64,000 nt of DNA from DAHUYF01 sp963838385 (GTDB lineage: Bacteria > Pseudomonadota > Alphaproteobacteria > ATCC43930 > CGMCC-115725): assembly GCA_963838385.1 (NCBI GenBank), contig CAWIRE010000004.1:1-64000 (forward strand). The letters run 5' to 3'. Positions 56,287 to 63,958 of the stretch are shown piece by piece. Below the pieces are notes generated by a model, which ran no database searches, had not been told where the DNA came from, and saw only the letters and a list, made by a program, of their open reading frames with translations. Position 1 is the stretch's first letter, and the number at the start of each line of letters is the position of its first letter. Position numbers and translations under genes: made by a program.

Positions 56287-56748
56287 TTAGAGGCCGAGCT
56301 CGCCCAGCCCCGGATGATCGTCGGGCCGCCGGCCGAGCGGCCAATGGAATTTGCGCTCGCTCTCGGCGATCGGCAAGTCGTTGATGCTGGCGTGGCGTCG
56401 GCGGTTCACGCCGTTCTCGTCGTACTCCCAATTCTCGTTGCCATAGGAGCGGAACCAGTGGCCGCTGTCGTCGCGCCATTCATAGGCAAAGCGCACGGCG
56501 ATGCGATTGCCGGCGAAGGTCCAGACTTCCTTGATGAGCCGGTAATCGAGCTCGCGCGCCCATTTGCGCCGGAGAAAGGCCACGATCTCGCCGCGACCGG
56601 TGATGAACTCGGCGCGGTTTCGCCAGCGGCAGTCCTCGGTATAGGCGAGCGCCACGCGCTCGGGGTCACGGCTGTTCCAGGCATCTTCCGCCAGGCGCGC
56701 CTTTTGCGCGGCGGTCTCGGCAGTGAAGGGCGGCAGCGGGGCAGGCAT
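56287..56748 (-). CDS. DUF1348 (SnoaL/NTF2-like) protein
   Basis: 153 residues of the NTF2-like fold: AEDAWNSRDPERVALAYTED, CRWRNRAEFITGRGEIVAFL, RRKWARELDYRLIKEVWTFA and the signature SYGNENWEYDENG followed by INDLPI and FHWPLGRRPDDHPGL. This is DUF1348, often next to a TetR gene; here only a TetR remnant follows. GGAGGT precedes the ATG. Biological role unknown; the fold usually binds small hydrophobic molecules. Confidence 0.88.
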   Translation of the reverse strand: MPAPLPPFTAETAAQKARLAEDAWNSRDPERVALAYTEDCRWRNRAEFITGRGEIVAFLRRKWARELDYRLIKEVWTFAGNRIAVRFAYEWRDDSGHWFRSYGNENWEYDENGVNRRRHASINDLPIAESERKFHWPLGRRPDDHPGLGELGL

Positions 56749-56828
56749 GGCAGACCTCCGGTTTTGAAGCTGGCGATAGGGATTTAGTTTGCCGGCCGGC
56801 AGAGTCCAAGCGGCGCTGTAGCGCGCCG

Positions 56829-57107
56829 TCAGGCCAGGAAGGAGTGGACGATCTCGACCAGCTCCTCGGCCGCCTGCGCTCGGGGATCGTTGCGCGGCGC
56901 CGCGGGGTCGATGACGTGTTCACGGATGTGGTCCTCGATGATCTCGGCGATGAGCTTGTCGAGGGCACCGCGGCACGCGGTCGCCTGCTGCAGCACGGCG
57001 GCGCAGCTCGCCTCCTCCTGCAGCGCGCGCTCGACCGCTTCGAGCTGGCCGCGCAGGCGGCGGATGCGATGCAGCAGCTTCTGCTGTTCCTTGACGTGGT
57101 GGGCCAT
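56829..57107 (-). CDS. RcnR/FrmR/CsoR-family metal- or formaldehyde-responsive repressor
   Basis: A 92-residue all-helical repressor (DUF156). It reads LLHRIRRLRGQLEAVERALQ, then SCAAVLQQATACRGALDKLI and AEIIEDHIREHVIDP. Aligned by position with E. coli RcnR, the nickel/cobalt ligands His3, Cys35, His60 and His64 are all present; FrmR has no His3 and Glu64. This favours an Ni/Co sensor over a formaldehyde sensor. No RcnA, DmeF or formaldehyde dehydrogenase gene is adjacent. A palindromic operator lies immediately upstream, so it is probably autoregulated. Confidence 0.85.
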   Translation of the reverse strand: MAHHVKEQQKLLHRIRRLRGQLEAVERALQEEASCAAVLQQATACRGALDKLIAEIIEDHIREHVIDPAAPRNDPRAQAAEELVEIVHSFLA

Positions 57108-57119
57108 TTTTATCCCTTG

Positions 57120-57141
57120 ATACTATCCCCGGGGAGAGTAT
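57120..57141. promoter_or_regulatory. Candidate RcnR/CsoR-type operator
   Basis: ATACTATCCCC followed directly by GGGGAGAGTAT is an inverted repeat with 10 of 11 pairs matched, starting 13 bases before the regulator's ATG. TACT...GGGG/CCCC...AGTA is the general form of operators for RcnR, FrmR and CsoR. It also faces the rightward genes at 57390 and beyond, with a TATATA directly after it, so it might control both directions. Confidence 0.7.
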
Positions 57142-57389
57142 ATAGCCCGACGCCGCCGGACGTTCGAACCCTTCGCGCCGGCGCGGCTGGCAACCCGTGC
57201 AAAGGACCCGATGAAGCCCCGACCTAGCAACCTCCCGTCCGCGGACCGACGTCGCCACGCGACGTTCGCTGCGGCCGGAACCATTGCCCGGGAGATCCGC
57301 GGGATCTCGGAGACGCGCTCGCCCTAGACGCTCTCCCCCTCGCGCCTCCCGGGTCGCCGCAACCGATCCGACAAGAAGGAGGCGCAGAC

Positions 57390-57623
57390 ATGACCGCCGC
57401 AATCCTCGACCTCCGCCCGGCCGCCGCGCCGGGCATCGTGCCGCCGCGCGAGGCCGCGACCGATCTCGTGCGTCTGTTCGCCCTCGACCGCCTGCCCGAG
57501 CGGCGGCGGCTTCGCTGCCAGTGGCGCCTCGGCGCCGATGGTCGGCTCGCCTGTTTCTGGGAACGGGACGTCGCGCCCCCGCCGCCGCGCAGCCGAGGCA
57601 CGGCCGATTGCGATCGGCCTTGA
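57390..57623 (+). CDS. Small conserved protein, rhizobial stress-gene companion
   Basis: 77 residues from ATG 57390, preceded by AAGGAGG. The sequence opens MTAAILDLRPAAAPGIVPPR and has LFALDRLPERRRLRCQWRLG followed by ADGRLACFWERDV. I recall short Bradyrhizobium and Rhodopseudomonas proteins with this L.C.W..(D)ADGRL.C.W pattern in oxygen- or stress-regulated clusters; a C-x-W pair is conserved. Function unknown. The last codons overlap an FNR-like box for the next gene. 57142-57389 contains no other gene I can support. Confidence 0.6.
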   Translation: MTAAILDLRPAAAPGIVPPREAATDLVRLFALDRLPERRRLRCQWRLGADGRLACFWERDVAPPPPRSRGTADCDRP

Positions 57624-57633
57624 GCCAGATCAA
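57620..57633 (+). promoter_or_regulatory. FNR/FixK-like box upstream of the 653-residue gene
   Basis: TTGAGCCAGATCAA matches TTGAT-N4-ATCAA with one mismatch (G for T at the fifth base). It lies 91 bases before ATG 57725, at the end of the preceding small gene. With the boxes at 47067 and 48450 it is the third such site in 11 kb. Confidence 0.5.
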
Positions 57634-57724
57634 CGCCGCGCATCGCCCCGCGCCTATCATTGGCCGCGGTCGCGAAGAGCAGCGCTTCTTCGTGACGATT
57701 TTGCGACAGAAGGAGTGGCGGCCG

Positions 57725-59686
57725 ATGACGGCGAAGACGCAGATTGTCGATCTTCTCGGCGAGCGGGCGCTGGTGCTGCCGGCGCTGCTCACCGCCGCGC
57801 TGGTCGCGAACGAGCGCGCCAAATACGTTCTGACCTTGCTGCAGATGGCGGCGAGCCAGGCGGAGAACCCGCAGGCCGCGTCGCCCTCGCTGCGCCAGGA
57901 GCGCGAGGCCTGCGGCGTCGTCGAGCCGGACTTCGACCGCTCGATCGCCCAGGCCGAGCATGACGGGCAGGGCAATTATCACATCCCCGGCGCGCGGCGC
58001 CTCATCGCGCTGCTCGACGACGCGCTGCGTGCGATGATCGCGCCGCTGAGCGTCGCCGGAAAGGATGGGGCGAACGACACCCAGCGCCAGGCGCGCTTCG
58101 CCGACCGCCTCCAGCGGCTGATCGAGGCGCGGCCGCCGGTCGTCGACGATATGCTGAGCGGCGAGACGATCGCGGCGCTGACCTCGGGCCGGCCCAAATC
58201 CGGCGACGGGTTCCACGTCCTGGTGATGGATCTGCACAAGGAGCTGAATCGCCTGCAGGGCGCGATCTCGACCATGGATGTGGCCGGCGCCAAGGCCTAC
58301 GGCCTCGCCGAGGCCGATCGCGCGGCCGTGGCCGCATTCATGGCCGGCGTCAACCGGACGGCGCCGCTCAAATTCGACCATCCCGGGCTCGACACCATTG
58401 CGGCGCGCGCCAATGACGCGCTGTTGATCCAGAACGATATCGGCACGACCGCGGCGCATGTCCTCGTCATCCGGGTGACGGGCCTGCGCGTGTCGGTGAC
58501 CCACACCGACATTCATCTGCCGCGCCTGCGCTTCTTCCAGGCGCTCTGCGAGGGAACCGGCCTCCATTGGGAGGATATCCGCTCGCGGCAGGCTTCGGGC
58601 ATCGGCGAGGCCGATCTCTTCTATCTCGCCTTTGGCGAGGCGGCGGTGGCGGACGCCGCGGCGCTCGGCGCGCTGCTCGAGCGGTTGGGCTCGCGCATCG
58701 TCTTTCTCATCGATTGGAACAAGGCGAGGAAGCGGCTGGGGCTGCTGGTGCCGAACGAGACGGCGGTGGACATTCTCGGCTGGGCGGCCGCCGAGGAAGT
58801 CGGCCATCGCGGCTTCCTCACGCTCGGCGGCGAACGCCTCATCTACGACGCGCTGGAGCAGGCGGTGAAGACGCCGCTGCGCTACGGCGAGCCGCTGCAC
58901 GAGATGATCGGCGAGGAGGTGGCGCGGGACTATCTCCGCTTCGTCCTGCAGATCACCGCGACGGGGCTGCTGAAAGGACAATCGGAGGCGCTCATCCGCG
59001 ACCGCGTCCGCGCCGAGCTCTTCACCCATTTCCGCTCGGCCGAGCAGCGCTTCCTGGTCGAATGCGCCAACCACGCCGAGATCGTCACGCAGCTTGCCGG
59101 CGGCCTGCGCGCCGCGCTGCGCCACGGCGAGAACGGGCGCGGCGAGGCTCTCGCCCAGCACGCCGCCCGGGCGAAACAGTGGGAGAGCCGCGCCGACACC
59201 GTGGTCAAGGAACTGCGCGCGACGGTGCGGCGCATCGCGGGCACGGAGATCTTCTGCCGCATCGTCGAGACCGCCGACGACGCCGCCGATCACCTGGAGG
59301 ATGCGGCCTTCCTCGCGCGGCTGTTGTTCGACAGCGCGCCGCCCGAGCAGGTGCCGGAGCCGCTGCTGGGGCTGGCCGACCTCCTTGCCGACGGGACGCA
59401 GGCCTTCCGGCGGACGATGGAAGCCGCGCAATATGTCAGTCGCGGCGGCGAGCGCGACGCGGTGCAACGCTTTCTCGAGACCGCCGAGCGCGTGGTCACG
59501 GTCGAGCACCAGACGGACGAGCGCGAGCGCGCGGTGCTGACCGCACTGATGAGCTCGGCGCTCGACTGCCGGCAGCTTCACATGCTGAGCGCCATCGCCC
59601 ATCACCTCGAAGCGGCGGCGGATGCCCTGCTGCATGCCAGCCTGAAGCTGCGCGATCACGTGCTCGGCGACGTGATCCTGGCCTGA
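57725..59686 (+). CDS. Uncharacterised 653-residue protein with PhoU/DUF47-like C-terminal domain
   Basis: From ATG 57725 (AGGAG nine bases upstream). The N-terminal region (1-110) is helical: GERALVLPALLTAALVANER and AKYVLTLLQMA. The middle (about 130-420) is alpha/beta with IQNDIGTTAAHVLVIRVTGL, VSVTHTDIHLPRLRFFQALC and RIVFLIDWNKARKRLGLLVP, unlike any domain I know. The C-terminal 170 residues, with AKQWESRADTVVKELRATVR and IVETADDAADHLEDAAFLAR, resemble PhoU/DUF47 helical bundles. It lacks membrane spans. No phosphate transporter is nearby. FNR-like box upstream. I assign no function. Confidence 0.8.
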   Translation: MTAKTQIVDLLGERALVLPALLTAALVANERAKYVLTLLQMAASQAENPQAASPSLRQEREACGVVEPDFDRSIAQAEHDGQGNYHIPGARRLIALLDDALRAMIAPLSVAGKDGANDTQRQARFADRLQRLIEARPPVVDDMLSGETIAALTSGRPKSGDGFHVLVMDLHKELNRLQGAISTMDVAGAKAYGLAEADRAAVAAFMAGVNRTAPLKFDHPGLDTIAARANDALLIQNDIGTTAAHVLVIRVTGLRVSVTHTDIHLPRLRFFQALCEGTGLHWEDIRSRQASGIGEADLFYLAFGEAAVADAAALGALLERLGSRIVFLIDWNKARKRLGLLVPNETAVDILGWAAAEEVGHRGFLTLGGERLIYDALEQAVKTPLRYGEPLHEMIGEEVARDYLRFVLQITATGLLKGQSEALIRDRVRAELFTHFRSAEQRFLVECANHAEIVTQLAGGLRAALRHGENGRGEALAQHAARAKQWESRADTVVKELRATVRRIAGTEIFCRIVETADDAADHLEDAAFLARLLFDSAPPEQVPEPLLGLADLLADGTQAFRRTMEAAQYVSRGGERDAVQRFLETAERVVTVEHQTDERERAVLTALMSSALDCRQLHMLSAIAHHLEAAADALLHASLKLRDHVLGDVILA

Positions 59687-59696
59687 TCCGCTGCCG

Positions 59697-60092
59697 TCAC
59701 CTCGCCCGGCGCAGGCGCATGATCATGGTGCATGCGCCGAACTCGTAGTCGCCGGTGAAGGAATCGCCGCTGAATTTTCCGCTCGCGTCCCAGTCGCCGA
59801 CCCGGCCGGCGAAGGCGCCGTCGGCCGCGACGGTGCCGCTTATGGCAAATCGGCCTGCGGGCATGAAGGATCCGTCCGGGATGACGTCCTCGCCCGTTGC
59901 GCGGCCGCCTTCGACCGTCAAACCCGCGACGGTGGTGACGGAGCAGCCGCCGCCCAAGGTGCCGGTGGAGGCGCCGCGCCAGCTCCCGTCGTAAGGACCG
60001 GCCGCGACCGCCGTGACGGGCAGCAGCGCCGCGGCCAGCGCCAGGGCGAGCCGCAGGCGGGCAGGCGGGCCTCGACGCAGATCAGATGGCAT
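59697..60092 (-). CDS. Small secreted protein, hypothetical
   Basis: 131 residues from ATG 60092 (GAAGGGA upstream). A signal peptide (LRLALALAAALLPVTAVAAG) is followed by a beta-rich domain with PYDGSWRGASTGTLGGGC and then CSVTTVAGLTVEGGRATG, RFAISGTVAADGAFAGRVGD and WDASGKFSGDSFTGDYEFG. The alternating G-x-W/G pattern suggests a small beta-barrel of the type found in many alphaproteobacterial exported proteins. Two cysteines may pair. Function unknown. Confidence 0.65.
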   Translation of the reverse strand: MPSDLRRGPPARLRLALALAAALLPVTAVAAGPYDGSWRGASTGTLGGGCSVTTVAGLTVEGGRATGEDVIPDGSFMPAGRFAISGTVAADGAFAGRVGDWDASGKFSGDSFTGDYEFGACTMIMRLRRAR

Positions 60093-60358
60093 GGGGCGGT
60101 CCCTTCTCGCGGATGTGCCGGCGCGGATCAGCGGCTGAGGCGCCGCTGGCGGCATGGGAATAATAGGCGTTCGCTGTCGGGCAAGTAGTACCACAGCCTG
60201 GGCTGGCGCGCCCGCAGCCGGATGGAGGGGGAGGGCGACGCATAGGCATAAGGGATGCCGGCAGAGGGGTGGTCCAGGCCCCAGCCCCATGCTCCGCCGT
60301 CCCAGAAGAAGCCGCGGCCATCAACGTCCTTTCCGCGCGCCTGGCATGCCCTGGCCAC
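60082..60358 (-). pseudogene. Degraded glycine/tyrosine-rich surface-type protein
   Basis: From a possible GTG at 60358 the frame shows VDGRGFFWDGGAWGWGLDHP, then IPYAYASPSPSIRLRARQPR and LWYY. In the next frame it continues CPTANAYYSHAASGASAADP to a stop at 60082. Proteins with GFFWGG.WGWG and WYYCP.A.AYYPYV are short exported alphaproteobacterial proteins; here the signal peptide is missing and one extra T breaks the frame. Length 277 = 3n+1. It looks like a remnant, not a functional gene. No other gene lies in 60093-60408. Confidence 0.4.
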
Positions 60359-60408
60359 CGACCTGGAGGTGGGGCGGGGAAGCCAGGGCGCCTTTGCCGG
60401 ATAGCTTC

Positions 60409-60879
60409 CTAGCTGAACAGAACCTCGTTCAGCAGCCAGCGCACGGTGCCGTCGCCGCCGTCGAGCGGCAGCAGCAGCGAATCGGCGAGGCGGAAATGCT
60501 TGCGCACGGGGCGCAGCGTCGCACGGATGCGCGCCATCACCCGCTGCGCCGCCACGGCGCGATAGACCTCCAGCAGGAAGGCGCAATACTCGGGATCCTG
60601 GGCTTCGTACAGCTCTCGCACGGTCTTGCCGGTGCTGTCGCGCCCATAGGCATCGACAATTCGCGTGCCGATCAGCCGGTAGCGGAAGTCGGCAAGCCCG
60701 GGCAGGCATTCGATGATGACCAGCGATCCCAGATGCCGCTGCAGCTCGAGCGGGTCGATGTCCTTGCGCAGCGGCAGTGCCCGGTCCCCGCGCTTTGCAT
60801 GCCAATACGCGACGAGGTCCTGGAAGCGCGGACTGTCCGAGATGTCCGGATCGAGCTCATGGCTGAAGGGCGACGACAT
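60409..60879 (-). CDS. PAS-fold sensor-like protein (PF07310 type)
   Basis: 156 residues. The start ISDSPRFQDLVAYWHAKRGD and the centre PLRKDIDPLELQRHLGSLVI, RYRLIGTRIVDAYGRDSTGK and a LLLPLDGGDGTVRWLLNEVL end match a stand-alone PAS-like family common in Rhodospirillales and rhizobia. There is no output domain, so it may be a soluble ligand sensor that works through another protein. Neighbours give no clue. Confidence 0.78.
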   Translation of the reverse strand: MSSPFSHELDPDISDSPRFQDLVAYWHAKRGDRALPLRKDIDPLELQRHLGSLVIIECLPGLADFRYRLIGTRIVDAYGRDSTGKTVRELYEAQDPEYCAFLLEVYRAVAAQRVMARIRATLRPVRKHFRLADSLLLPLDGGDGTVRWLLNEVLFS

Positions 60880-60948
60880 GCGGCCCCCTCGAAGGGCTCG
60901 TCGCCTTATACCAAGCGGCGCGGCGAAGCGGTAGCGCCTTTGCGATGC

Positions 60949-61749
60949 TCAGCGCGGTCGCGGCGTGGCGCTGCGCAGCAGCGCCGCGATCCGGCGCGGC
61001 CAGTGCCAGGCGGCGAGCGCCGGGTTGAACGCGGCCATCCGGCGCAGGGCCTGCGGGTAATAAGGGTGCAGGTTGCAGAGATGCACGGTGCGGCGGCCCA
61101 GCGATGCCATCGCCTCGCGCGCCGCCGTCTCGGCTGCCATCACCCGGCGCGGCTCCGGCAGGCCGGCGCGGCGGAAGAACGCGGTCTCGGTATAGGTCGG
61201 GCAGAGCGCCAGCACATCAACCGGCTCGGAGGCGAGCTCTGCCGCCAGCGACTGTGCGAGCCGCAGTGCGAACGCCTTGCTCGCCCCATAGCAGGCGAGC
61301 CCCGGCGCCGGCACGAAGGCCGCCATGCTGGAAACGATGATGACGCCCGCGCGCCGCTCCGCCCGTCGCGCGCGCGCGATCATGCCGGGCAGCAGCGCAT
61401 GCAGCAGCTCGACGGTGGCGAGGAGGTTGACGCTCACGGTCTCGTGCTGGCGGGCGATCGGCTGTTCCAGGAATTCTCCCGACCAGCCCAGCCCGGCATT
61501 GCACACCAGCAGCTCGATCTCGTTCGCGAGCGCGCGCTCGACCACCGCGGCGCGTCCGGTTTCGCTTGCGAGGTCGGCCACGATGATATCGGCCCGTCCG
61601 GGCTCGCCGGCGAGCCCGGCCGCGACCCGGCGCAGCCTCTCTTCGTCTCGGCCGGTCAGCAGCAGATGCGTGCTGTCCGGCAATATCCTAGCGAAGGCGG
61701 CCCCGAGGCCGCTGCTGGCGCCAGTGATCAGCGCATTTCTATGGGCCAC
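60949..61749 (-). CDS. Short-chain dehydrogenase/reductase
   Basis: 266 residues of the classical SDR fold: ALITGASSGLGAAFARILPD (cofactor loop), LLVCNAGLGWSGEFLEQPIA, VIIVSSMAAFVPAPGLACYG with the catalytic serine, then YGASKAF (Tyr-x-x-x-Lys) and a ALCPTYTETAFFRRAGLPEP loop. The longer C-terminus, with LCNLHPYYPQALRRM, resembles SDR proteins of the DltE/YqjQ type that act near membranes. Substrate unknown. It has no obvious operon partner. Confidence 0.87.
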   Translation of the reverse strand: MAHRNALITGASSGLGAAFARILPDSTHLLLTGRDEERLRRVAAGLAGEPGRADIIVADLASETGRAAVVERALANEIELLVCNAGLGWSGEFLEQPIARQHETVSVNLLATVELLHALLPGMIARARRAERRAGVIIVSSMAAFVPAPGLACYGASKAFALRLAQSLAAELASEPVDVLALCPTYTETAFFRRAGLPEPRRVMAAETAAREAMASLGRRTVHLCNLHPYYPQALRRMAAFNPALAAWHWPRRIAALLRSATPRPR

Positions 61750-61864
61750 GCGTCACTCGCCTGCCGCTGGCTTTTTTGGGGAACGGCGGCCAACCAACGG
61801 CGCGCGCCCAGGTTGGTTGCATGTCCGGCGCAATAAATCCGGCCGTGCGGCTGGTGGCCCGGCG

Positions 61865-62807
61865 TCAGCCGCCCGCTGCCCTGGGCGAGGGACGTCCGAG
61901 GGGCATGGGCGGGTCGTAGGCGTAGGCGCTGCAGCATGACAGGATGACCTGTGCGGGACGGCGCACGAGGCGCAGCCGTGCCGCGAGCGAGAGCATGCCG
62001 AAACGGGCCGCGTTGGCGACGTCGCCGTGCCGGCGGCTCCACAGCATCGCCCGTCCGGCGGCGCGCCGGACCGCGTAGGCCTTGTCGGCGGCGGGCAAAT
62101 CGACGTGGCGTGCAACGAAGTTCCCCAGCGCGCGGGTCACGTCGTGCAATTCGCGGGCGTGATTGTCCGAGAGGCGCCCGGGAGCGAGCGTCGGCGCGAG
62201 CATGACCACCGCGCGCAGGCGAACGAAGGGGCCCAGCCGCGCCAGGGGCAGCGCCAGGCTGTAGTCCTGGCAGCAGACCGTCTCGTCGGCGCCGCCGACG
62301 CGGAGATAATTGGCGCGCGCCAGCAGCATCTTGCTCGGGTTCATGGTGCTGCCGCGGATGGTGGGGCGCATCGGCGCCGCGATCTGCTCGCTTACCGGAG
62401 CGGCGGGAGCGGCGGGCCAGGCGATCGGCCGCGCGGGGTCGTAGGTGCCGCCCTCGCCATAAGCGAGCACCGCGCCGCTGCCGCCGAGCGCCGCCAGCAG
62501 CCATCGCGTCGCGTCCGGCACCAGGAGGTCGTCGGCGTCCACCAGCTTCAGATGATCCAGGCTCGCCGCGGCGACCGCGACGTTCATGGCGGCGCTGGCG
62601 CCCCGGTTGCGCTGCGCGATGATCTTGCAGCCGGGCCAGCCGCGCGGTGGCGGCGCGCAGATACTCGAGCGAGCCGTCGGTCGAGCCGTCGTCCACGAAC
62701 ACGTATTCGCGCGCGAAATCGCCGGTCTGCGCGGCCAGCGCCGCCACCACGCGCGGGAGAAAATCCCGCTTGTTATAGACCGTGACGATGAAGGAGACGC
62801 CGCTCAT
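61865..62807 (-). CDS. Family 2 glycosyltransferase, with frameshift
   Basis: From ATG 62807: GVSFIVTVYNKRDFLPRVVA, ALAAQTGDFAREYVFVDDGS and TDGSLEYLRAATARLA, the GT-A nucleotide-binding part with the D-D-G-S motif. The frame breaks in a GGG run at 62633-62635. Removing one base gives GCKIIAQRNRGASAAMNVAV, then LDHLKLVDADDLLVPDATRW, ending at 61865. The DADD segment is the metal-binding DxD. Length 943 = 3n+1. Target glycan unknown. Confidence 0.85.
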
Positions 62808-62847
62808 GCTCTTGTCGGTGCCGCGGCGCGGCGGCGGCCGGTGCCGG

Positions 62848-63183
62848 CTATCGCCGCATCCGGCTGTCGATCAACTCGCGCACCTTGCGCGCTTCCCAGT
62901 CCTGCGTCGTCCAGGGCAGCATCTCATAGGCATGCAGGCCGTGCAGGCAGATCACCAGGCCCCAACCGATCAGCGGCGCGTAGAACCAGGCCGGCCCGGG
63001 CGTCGTTGAATCGATCATGAACAGCACGAAATTGATCACCACATAAGCGGTGAGATGGCTGTAGAAGCCACGCAGTGCGCGCACGCGCCGCCAGGCCCAT
63101 TGCTCGACTTCGGCCATATGAGCCGCCTCGCGCGCACTCACGCCCGGTCGCAACTCGATCGGCTCGCTGCCTTGTCCACGCAT
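62848..63183 (-). CDS. 2TM-domain protein
   Basis: 111 residues with the PF13239-type pattern: RVRALRGFYSHLTAYVVINF leading into VLFMIDSTTPG and a second helix PLIGWGLVICLHGLHAYEML, ending QDWEARKVRELIDSRMRR. Both helices are in the conserved FY.HL..Y..VN ... GW...L..H positions. Function unknown; some members occur fused to histidine kinases or DNA-binding domains. It is 40 bases upstream of the glycosyltransferase gene. Confidence 0.85.
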   Translation of the reverse strand: MRGQGSEPIELRPGVSAREAAHMAEVEQWAWRRVRALRGFYSHLTAYVVINFVLFMIDSTTPGPAWFYAPLIGWGLVICLHGLHAYEMLPWTTQDWEARKVRELIDSRMRR

Positions 63184-63272
63184 GCCGTCGCCTGTCTACT
63201 CGAGAACCACGCCGCCCCGGCGGGACGAGGCGGTACACTACAGCCAATCGGCGTCCGAGTAAAAGGCGGCGG

Positions 63273-63740
63273 TCAGTGGCGCGCCGGGCTCTCCTGCGAG
63301 GAGATGAACGCGGAGGGCCGGTCGAGCGTCAGCAGATCCTCGGTCGCGCGGATCCAGGCGGTAAGCGCGTAGCTTTCCACCCATTGGTGGAACTCCGCCT
63401 CGCGGTGGTCAAGCTCGGCGGTGGCGCGCCGGCGCGCCTCGGACACCGGGCTCTTCGCCTCGCTGCGGAAGCCGTGCTCGAACAGCCGGACGATCTCGCG
63501 CCGCATCTTCGCCTCGTGGCGGCGGTGCCAGGCTTTGAAGGCATCGACCCGCTTTTCGAACTCCTCGCGCGGCAGCAGCTGCGCACGCGCCTCGGCATCC
63601 CGCAGGATGAGGCGGGCGGCCTCGCCAAAGGCGCGTTCCATTTCGCTGGCGTCGGGCTGCTCGCCGGCATCGATGAAGGGCTTCGCCATGTCGCTGGCAC
63701 GCTGCTTCAGCGCATCGATCAGGGCTCGCGTCGTCGTCAT
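63273..63740 (-). CDS. Hypothetical helical protein
   Basis: 155 residues from ATG 63740. Highly charged and probably all helical: TTTRALIDALKQRASDMAKP, then RLILRDAEARAQLLPREEFE, KRVDAFKAWHRRHEAKMRRE and RREIVRLFEHGFRSEAKSP. No recognised family. It is divergent from the cold-shock gene at the edge; 63741-63958 contains a CCCCG/CGGGG hairpin (about 63909-63924) in the presumed cold-shock leader but no further gene. Confidence 0.55.
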   Translation of the reverse strand: MTTTRALIDALKQRASDMAKPFIDAGEQPDASEMERAFGEAARLILRDAEARAQLLPREEFEKRVDAFKAWHRRHEAKMRREIVRLFEHGFRSEAKSPVSEARRRATAELDHREAEFHQWVESYALTAWIRATEDLLTLDRPSAFISSQESPARH

Positions 63741-63958
63741 GGCAGTCGCTCCGCTCGTCCGCCCCTGCGGGCACAAGGCTAAACCCGAAGATTCTGCGCT
63801 GTCCAGGGGGCTTTGCAGGCGGGTTCCGGGGTGAAAAAACCGCCGGAATCGGGTTTCGATAATACGCCGCGGAAATTTCACGATCCTGTGCTATTCTGAT
63901 AAATCTATGCCCCGGATATGCGGGGTTCACTCACGGAGAGCGAAGGCAGAGCGCGAGG

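Noticed and set aside
57224..59659. An 811-codon leftward open frame
   Set aside because: It lies antisense to the 653-residue gene, which has a ribosome binding site and recognisable helical domain; the leftward product is compositionally typical of GC-rich shadow frames.
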